From: Pseudomonadota bacterium
Lineage (GTDB): Bacteria; Pseudomonadota; Gammaproteobacteria; Xanthomonadales; Xanthomonadaceae
Direction of reading: 5' to 3'
NCBI GenBank assembly: GCA_023399815.1
Contig: JAEWOJ010000087.1
Location: 1 to 8,870 of the forward strand
DNA: 8,870 bases
The notes below the pieces were generated by a model. The model was not told where the DNA came from. It did not search any database and worked only from the letters and a program-made list of their open reading frames with translations. Positions 4,895 to 8,870 of the stretch are shown in pieces. The position numbers and the translations under genes were made by a program. The stretch's first letter is position 1. Every line of letters begins with the position of its first letter.

Positions 4895-5314
4895 AACACG
4901 ATGGCCATGGAATCCAACGACCTGCGCAAAGTCGGCCTGAAAGTGACGCATCCACGGATGCGCATCCTGGCGTTGCTCGAGCAGAACACACCCCAGCACC
5001 ACATGACCGCCGAAGACATCTATCGGCAGCTGCTCGACTGCGGCGATGAAATCGGCCTGGCCACGGTATACCGCGTGCTGACCCAGTTCGAGGCGGCGGG
5101 GCTGGTGCTCAAGCACAATTTCGAGGGCGGGCAGGCGGTCTACGAACTGGACCGCGGCGGCCACCACGACCACATGGTGGACGTGGACACGGGCAAGATC
5201 ATCGAGTTCGAGAGCCGCGAGATCGAGGAACTGCAGAAGAAGATCGCGGCCGAGCACGGCTTCGAACTGGAAGAACATTCGCTGGTGCTCTACGTGCGCA
5301 AGAAGCGGCGCTGA
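4892..5314 (+). CDS. fur: Ferric uptake regulator Fur
   Basis: Fur is an iron-sensing repressor: the Fe(II)-loaded dimer binds operators of iron uptake genes. The 140-residue product has the winged-helix DNA-binding part (GLKVTHPRMRILALL near 15-29, recognition helix LATVYRVLTQF at 56-66) and a dimerisation part with metal ligands (HHDH at 91-94, later E/H residues and EEHSLVLYVRKKRR at the end). The structural Cys-x-x-Cys of E. coli Fur is replaced by aspartate 97 and threonine 100; the only cysteine is C50. Such replacement occurs in other gammaproteobacterial Fur proteins, for example in Pseudomonas. ATGs at 4892, 4901 and 4907 are all possible; homologues usually start as the last (MESNDLRK, 135 aa), while the ribosome binding site favours the first. 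The gene is divergent from bamE and closed by an intrinsic terminator, so it is monocistronic. Confidence 0.96.
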   Translation: MNTMAMESNDLRKVGLKVTHPRMRILALLEQNTPQHHMTAEDIYRQLLDCGDEIGLATVYRVLTQFEAAGLVLKHNFEGGQAVYELDRGGHHDHMVDVDTGKIIEFESREIEELQKKIAAEHGFELEEHSLVLYVRKKRR

Positions 5315-5336
5315 GTCGACGGCTGGCGATTCGGAC

Positions 5337-5366
5337 GACACCGGCCTTGTGCCGGTGTCTTCGTTT
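5337..5366 (+). terminator. Intrinsic terminator of fur
   Basis: GACACCGGC (5337-5345) and GCCGGTGTC (5351-5359) form a perfect 9-bp stem with the five-base loop CTTGT, followed by TTCGTTT. It starts 22 bases after the fur stop codon and is in the correct orientation. Confidence 0.88.
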
Positions 5367-5681
5367 GGGCGGGCGTGGGATTTCCTTGACCTGGCTCGGC
5401 TGGCCTTGATTGCGGAGAGGGCTGTCGGCTTGGGGCGCTGGCTCGCGTGCGTTTGGCGTTGCGCGCTGTTGACGTGCGAGGGGGTACTTCGAGGCGAGCC
5501 GGGGCGGTAGGGAGCCGGTGTTCCGCCGGAGTAGCAGGTGTGGCGGTGGGGCGGAAGGGGGCCTGCCGCCTGGCATCGCCGGGCTGCGCACTGGCCCTCA
5601 CCCCAACCCCTCTCCCGGAGGGAGTGGGCTATGAGATGGCTGGCGGGGACGGTTGCCGATGGAACGGCAAAGGGCAGGGGC
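5367..5681. other. Gene-free stretch between fur terminator and recN
   Basis: I see no gene in these 315 bases. Open frames present have no ribosome binding site and read as arginine/proline-rich shadow sequence. The contents are a family-typical intergenic repeat (5594-5625) and a short 6-bp hairpin TTGCCG-ATGGAA-CGGCAA (5653-5670) just beyond the recN stop, which lacks a T-run in the recN direction. Confidence 0.6.
5594..5625 (-). repeat. Intergenic G-rich repeat of the type common in xanthomonads
   Basis: On the - strand the stretch reads GGGAGAGGGGTTGGGGTGAG followed by GGCC; its C-rich complement starts GGCCCTCACCCC at 5594. Repeats of this form, often with a half-palindrome CTCCC/GGGAG as here (CTCCCGGAGGGAG at 5612-5624), are very frequent between genes in Xanthomonas and Stenotrophomonas. 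It lies beyond the 3' end of recN. That this is one of a dispersed set is from family knowledge; only one copy is in the window. Confidence 0.6.
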
Positions 5682-7346
5682 TCAGGCGTCGGCCAGCAGC
5701 TTGCGGGCCGCGGCGCGGGCTTCCTTGCTGACTTCGGCGCCACCCAACATGCGCGCCAGTTCCTCTTCGCGCGCGCGCGCGTCGAGCAGTTCCACCGCGC
5801 TCTGGGTCATGCCTTCCACCGGCGCCTTGCTGACCCGGTAATGGGCGTGTCCCTTGGACGCGACCTGCGGCAGGTGGGTCACGCACAGCACCTGGCGGCG
5901 TTCGCCCAGGTCGCGCAGCTTGCGGCCGACGATATCGGCCACCGCGCCGCCGATACCCGAATCCACCTCGTCGAAGACCATGGTCGGTACCGCGTCCAGG
6001 CCCAGGGCGGCGACCTCGATGGCCAGCGAGATGCGCGACAGCTCGCCGCCGGAGGCCACCTTGCGCAGGGCGCGCGGCGGCTGCCCGGCGTTGGCCGCGA
6101 CCAGGAATTCGACCCGCTCGGCGCCATTCGGGTCCGGGCGCGGCTGCGGTTGGGGTTCCAGTTCGATCAGGAACTGGCCGCCGCCCATGCCCAGTTCGCC
6201 GATCAGCGCGGTGGTGGTGTCCGACAGGGCGCGGGCGGCCTTGTCGCGGCTGGCGGTCAGGATGGCCGCCTTGGCCTGCCAGTGCGCGGCGGCCGTGTCG
6301 ATCTCGCCGGCCAGCCGCGACAGGCGCTCGTCGGCGCCGCGCAGTTGTTCCAGCTCCACTTCGATGCGTTCGCGGGTGGCGCCCAGTTCCTCCATCGGCA
6401 CCCGGTGCTTGCGCGCCAGGTCGTGCAGGCGGCCGAGCCGGCGCTCGATTTCCTCGAAGGCGTCCGGGTCGCTGTCCAGGTCGTCCTGCACCCGGTCCAG
6501 CTGGGCCAAGGCTTCATGCAGCTGGATGCCGGCGGCTTCCAGCATGCCGTCGATCTCGCCCAGCCGGGCGTCGTGCTGGCTGACCCGCGACAGCTCATGC
6601 CGAACCTGCTGCAGCAGGCCAAGCAGGGAAGGGCCCTCGTCGCCGTTGAGCGCGTTGCCGGCGTACTGGCAGGCCTCGATCAGCGCGGTGGAATGCGCCT
6701 GGCGCCGGTGGCTGGCGGCCAGTGCGGCCACGGCGGCGGGCTCCAGTTCCTCGCGCTGCAGTTCGCCGAGCTGGTGCTCGAGGAAGGCAATGCGGTCGGA
6801 TACGTCGCCCTGCTGCGACAGGGCATCGCGCTCGTCGATCAGCGACTGCCAGCGGCCGGCGGCGGCGCGCACCGCGGCGCGCTCGGCCTCGTTGCGGGCA
6901 TAGGCGTCCAGCAGCGCCAGCTGGCTGGGCCGCGAGAGCAGCGCCTGCTGCTCGTGCTGGCCGTGGATCTCGACCAGGAAGGCGGCCAGCTCAGCCAGCT
7001 GCGACACCGGCACCGGCCGGCCATTGATGAAGGCGCGCGAGCCGCCATCGGCGCGGATCACCCGGCGCAGCTGGCACTGGTCCTCGTCGTCGAGCTCGTT
7101 GTCCACCAGCCAGCGGCGGGCGGGGGTGTCGTCGGCGAGGTCGAATTCGGCCGAGAGCTCGGCGCGGCCGGCGCCGTGGCGGACCACGCCGCTGTCGGCG
7201 CGCAGACCGGACAGGAAGCCCAGCGCGTCGACCATCAGCGACTTGCCGGCGCCGGTTTCACCGGAAACCACGGTCATGCCCGGCCCGAATTCCAGTTCGG
7301 TGGCGCGGACGACGGCGAAATCCTTGATCGAGAGATGTCTGAGCAT
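5682..7346 (-). CDS. recN: DNA repair protein RecN
   Basis: RecN is an SMC-like ATPase that gathers DNA ends during double-strand-break repair with RecA. The 554-residue product matches the usual length. In order it shows the N-terminal LRHLSIKDFAVV, Walker A GETGAGKS (29-36), the RecN-specific IHGQHEQQALL (127-137), a long coiled coil (about 150-370, rich in Glu, Arg, Leu and Ala), the ABC signature VASGGELSRISLA (430-442), Walker B TMVFDEVDSGIGG (455-467) and the switch VTHLPQVAS (489-497). The ATG at 7344-7346 gives the standard MLRHLSI start; the frame is open 18 codons further upstream. No clear ribosome binding site is present. It is divergent from grpE. In many bacteria recN is in the SOS response, but I find no LexA-like palindrome upstream. 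Confidence 0.97.
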   Translation of the reverse strand: MLRHLSIKDFAVVRATELEFGPGMTVVSGETGAGKSLMVDALGFLSGLRADSGVVRHGAGRAELSAEFDLADDTPARRWLVDNELDDEDQCQLRRVIRADGGSRAFINGRPVPVSQLAELAAFLVEIHGQHEQQALLSRPSQLALLDAYARNEAERAAVRAAAGRWQSLIDERDALSQQGDVSDRIAFLEHQLGELQREELEPAAVAALAASHRRQAHSTALIEACQYAGNALNGDEGPSLLGLLQQVRHELSRVSQHDARLGEIDGMLEAAGIQLHEALAQLDRVQDDLDSDPDAFEEIERRLGRLHDLARKHRVPMEELGATRERIEVELEQLRGADERLSRLAGEIDTAAAHWQAKAAILTASRDKAARALSDTTTALIGELGMGGGQFLIELEPQPQPRPDPNGAERVEFLVAANAGQPPRALRKVASGGELSRISLAIEVAALGLDAVPTMVFDEVDSGIGGAVADIVGRKLRDLGERRQVLCVTHLPQVASKGHAHYRVSKAPVEGMTQSAVELLDARAREEELARMLGGAEVSKEARAAARKLLADA

Positions 7347-7372
7347 GGTCGGCAGGGGTTGGGGCCGCGCAA

Positions 7373-7400
7373 AAGCTAGCATGCGCGTGCGGCAGGTCAA
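7373..7400 (-). promoter_or_regulatory. Candidate sigma-70 promoter of recN
   Basis: On the - strand TTGACC (complement of 7395-7400) is a good -35; 16 bases later TAGCTT (complement of 7373-7378) is a moderate -10. Transcription would start about 20 bases before the recN ATG, giving a short leader. No SOS-box palindrome overlaps it. Confidence 0.4.
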
Positions 7401-7462
7401 TGCGGGAATGGCGCGTCCGGCCCCACATTAAGGCGCGGCGGTCGCAGGGGATGAGCCTGAGC

Positions 7463-7490
7463 CTTGAAACCGGGGGCGCTGCCCACATAC
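7463..7490 (+). promoter_or_regulatory. Sigma-32 (RpoH)-like heat-shock promoter of grpE
   Basis: CTTGAAA (7463-7469) is an exact match to the -35 of RpoH promoters. CCACATAC (7483-7490) matches the -10 consensus CCCCATNT well, after a 13-base spacer, within the accepted range. The start site would be near 7497, giving a leader of about 36 bases before the grpE ATG. Location, orientation and target gene all fit. No CIRCE palindrome (TTAGCACTC/GAGTGCTAA) is present. Confidence 0.65.
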
Positions 7491-7532
7491 GGGGAGCAGG
7501 CAGGCGGCAGAACGACCGCCAGGGAACCGGAA

Positions 7533-8045
7533 ATGAACCAAGACCACCCCGAATTCGAGACCGAGAACAGCGCCGCCGCGGCCGATCCGCAGGAGGCGCA
7601 GATCCAGGCGTTGCGCGCCGAGATCGAGCAGCTCAAGGGCGAGTCGCTGCGTGAGCGTGCCGACCTGGAGAACCAGCGCAAGCGCGTGGCGCGCGACATC
7701 GAGCAGGCGCGCAAGTTCGCCAACGAGAAGCTGCTGGGCGAGCTGCTGCCGGTGTTCGACAGCCTGGATGCGGGGTTGACCGCGGCCGGCACCGAGCCCA
7801 GCCCGCTGCGCGAGGGGCTGGAACTGACCTACAAGCAACTGCTCAAGGTCGCCGCCGAGAACGGCCTGACCCTGCTCGACCCGGCGGGCCAGGCATTCAA
7901 TCCGGAACACCACCAGGCCATCAGCCAGGTCGACGCCCCGGCCGGCGTGGCGCCCGGCACGGTGGTGACCGTATTCCAGAAGGGCTACCTGCTCAACGAT
8001 CGCCTGCTGCGGCCTGCGCTGGTGGTGGTGGCCCGGGTCGACTGA
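7533..8045 (+). CDS. grpE: Nucleotide exchange factor GrpE
   Basis: GrpE is the co-chaperone that releases ADP from DnaK and so drives its folding cycle; it acts as a dimer in the cytosol. The 170-residue product has an acidic N-terminus, a long helix (about 20-70, QIQALRAEIEQLKGESLRER and on), a four-helix part (LLGELLPVFDSLDAGL, LELTYKQLLKVAAENG) and the C-terminal beta domain with the family signature VTVFQKGYLLNDRLLRPALV (146-165). The ATG at 7533 is supported by AGGGA seven bases upstream and by the typical N-terminal length; the frame is open 23 codons further upstream. It is the first gene of a heat-shock unit with dnaK, 138 bases downstream. No hrcA precedes it. Confidence 0.96.
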   Translation: MNQDHPEFETENSAAAADPQEAQIQALRAEIEQLKGESLRERADLENQRKRVARDIEQARKFANEKLLGELLPVFDSLDAGLTAAGTEPSPLREGLELTYKQLLKVAAENGLTLLDPAGQAFNPEHHQAISQVDAPAGVAPGTVVTVFQKGYLLNDRLLRPALVVVARVD

Positions 8046-8105
8046 CCCTCCCGGCTGGCCGCCGCCTTGATGCGCGGCCGGCGGCAAACAGCGTTCCGGG
8101 GGTGG

Positions 8106-8136
8106 CTTGAATGTCACCCGGCCATCCCCCACATCC
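8106..8136 (+). promoter_or_regulatory. Second sigma-32-like promoter, before dnaK
   Basis: GGCTTGAAT (8104-8112) resembles an RpoH -35; CCACATCC (8129-8136) resembles the -10 after 16 bases, at the upper limit of spacing. The same CCCACAT core occurs in the grpE promoter. A start near 8143 would leave a leader of about 40 bases to the dnaK ATG. It is weaker than the grpE promoter and rests on pattern alone. Confidence 0.45.
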
Positions 8137-8183
8137 CATTCATACCCGGCGGTTGCCGGCATACGAATCCTCAGGAGTCCCCC

Positions 8184-8870
8184 ATGGGCAAGATCATTGG
8201 TATCGACCTCGGCACCACCAACTCGTGCGTGGCGATCATGGACGGCGGCAAGGCCCGCGTCATCGAGAACTCGGAAGGCGACCGCACCACGCCTTCCATC
8301 GTCGCCTACACCAAGGACGGCGAAGTGCTGGTGGGCGCCTCGGCCAAGCGCCAGGCCGTCACCAATCCGAAGAACACCTTCTATGCGGTCAAGCGCCTGA
8401 TCGGCCGCAAGTTCACCGACGCCGAAGTGCAGAAGGACATCGCCCACGTGCCGTACGGCATCATCGCCCACGACAACGGCGACGCCTGGGTGGAAACCAG
8501 CGACGGCCGCAAGATGGCGCCGCAGGAAATCTCGGCCAAGGTGCTGGAGAAGATGAAGAAGACCGCCGAGGACTTCCTCGGCGAGAAGGTCACCGAAGCG
8601 GTCATCACCGTGCCGGCCTACTTCAACGACAGCCAGCGCCAGGCAACCAAGGACGCCGGCCGCATCGCCGGCCTGGAAGTGAAGCGCATCATCAACGAGC
8701 CGACCGCCGCGGCGCTGGCCTACGGCCTGGACAAGGGCGACAACAAGGATCGCAAGATCGTCGTCTACGACCTGGGCGGCGGCACCTTCGACGTGTCGAT
8801 CATCGAGATCGCCAACGTCGACGGCGAGAAGCAGTTCGAGGTGCTGGCCACCAACGGCGACACCTTCCTG
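8184..8870 (+). CDS. dnaK: Chaperone DnaK (Hsp70), 5' part; cut by window end
   Basis: DnaK is the main Hsp70 chaperone, binding exposed hydrophobic peptides under control of ATP, DnaJ and GrpE. The window holds 229 codons from ATG 8184, that is, over half of the N-terminal ATPase domain. Hsp70 signatures are clear: IDLGTTNSCVA (7-17), the phosphate-2 motif VVYDLGGGTFDVSI (193-206) and NEPTAAALAYG (171-181). Further typical stretches are TPSIVAYTKDGEVLVG and ITVPAYFNDSQRQATKDAGR. T201 corresponds to the autophosphorylated T199 of E. coli. AGGAG at 8173-8177 is six bases before the ATG, an excellent ribosome binding site. The gene is third-position GC-rich as expected for a highly expressed gene. 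It shares a heat-shock unit with grpE and may also have its own promoter. The rest lies beyond base 8870. Confidence 0.98.
   Translation, partial: MGKIIGIDLGTTNSCVAIMDGGKARVIENSEGDRTTPSIVAYTKDGEVLVGASAKRQAVTNPKNTFYAVKRLIGRKFTDAEVQKDIAHVPYGIIAHDNGDAWVETSDGRKMAPQEISAKVLEKMKKTAEDFLGEKVTEAVITVPAYFNDSQRQATKDAGRIAGLEVKRIINEPTAAALAYGLDKGDNKDRKIVVYDLGGGTFDVSIIEIANVDGEKQFEVLATNGDTFL

Noticed and set aside
5538..7379. 613-residue open frame on the + strand, longer than recN itself
   Set aside because: It is antisense to recN, and its composition (Gly, Ala, His, Gln and Val in shadow patterns) follows from recN codons. recN has full family motifs; the frame has no ribosome binding site and no domain.
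7347..7400. Possible SOS (LexA) box before recN
   Set aside because: No CTG-N10-CAG or xanthomonad-type LexA palindrome with acceptable match is visible.
7347..7532. Possible CIRCE operator or hrcA remnant
   Set aside because: GCTAGCATGC near 7375-7384 is a short palindrome only; neither half of CIRCE is present and no frame resembles HrcA.
7428..8471. 347-residue open frame on the - strand over grpE and dnaK
   Set aside because: It is the complement of two certain genes, and the sequence is typical of antisense shadow of GC-rich codons.
1..8870. CRISPR array, insertion sequence or complete prophage
   Set aside because: No regularly spaced repeats, transposase, integrase or phage structural gene can be read in any frame.

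Overview
The window looks like a chromosomal segment of a high-GC gammaproteobacterium of the Xanthomonadaceae type (Xanthomonas, Stenotrophomonas, Lysobacter, Luteimonas and relatives). The reasons are strongly GC-rich third codon positions, a Fur beginning with the xanthomonad-like MESNDLRKVGLKVTHPRMRI, bamE/omlA divergent from fur, and a copy of the GGGAGAGGGGTTGGGGTGAGGG-type intergenic repeat common in this family. Genus cannot be settled from the sequence alone.

Left part (1-1147): the 3' part of an ankyrin-repeat gene enters from the left edge on the + strand and ends in an atypical basic tail. It is followed by a tRNA-Pro(UGG) gene on the - strand. A perfect 13-bp inverted repeat ends one base before the tRNA's encoded CCA.

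Middle accessory part (1148-3139): this stretch is less GC-biased and has no recognisable core gene. It holds short direct repeats, a very strong orphan + strand terminator hairpin at 1555-1599, a small unrecognised gene with an excellent ribosome binding site (1895-2230), a possible coupled short ORF, and a membrane-protein-like gene that appears broken by frameshifts (2396-3106). A 13-bp perfect hairpin separates it from smpB.

Right part (3140-8870): a conserved housekeeping block, smpB(-) / ratA-ratB(+) / bamE(-) / fur(+) / recN(-) / grpE-dnaK(+). Apart from fur it follows the gene neighbourhood known from E. coli (grpE, recN, bamE, ratB, ratA, smpB). The genes serve trans-translation (SmpB), outer-membrane assembly (BamE), iron regulation (Fur), double-strand-break repair (RecN) and protein folding (GrpE, DnaK). 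dnaK runs off the right edge.

Regulatory points of note: bamE has an intrinsic terminator embedded in the end of ratB; fur has a distant Shine-Dalgarno sequence joined to its start codon by a small hairpin and a textbook terminator behind it; and sigma-32-like promoters can be read before both grpE and dnaK. No hrcA gene and no CIRCE operator is present between recN and grpE, unlike the hrcA-grpE-dnaK order described for Xanthomonas. I see no convincing new multi-gene system; the most open part is the 1148-3139 region.
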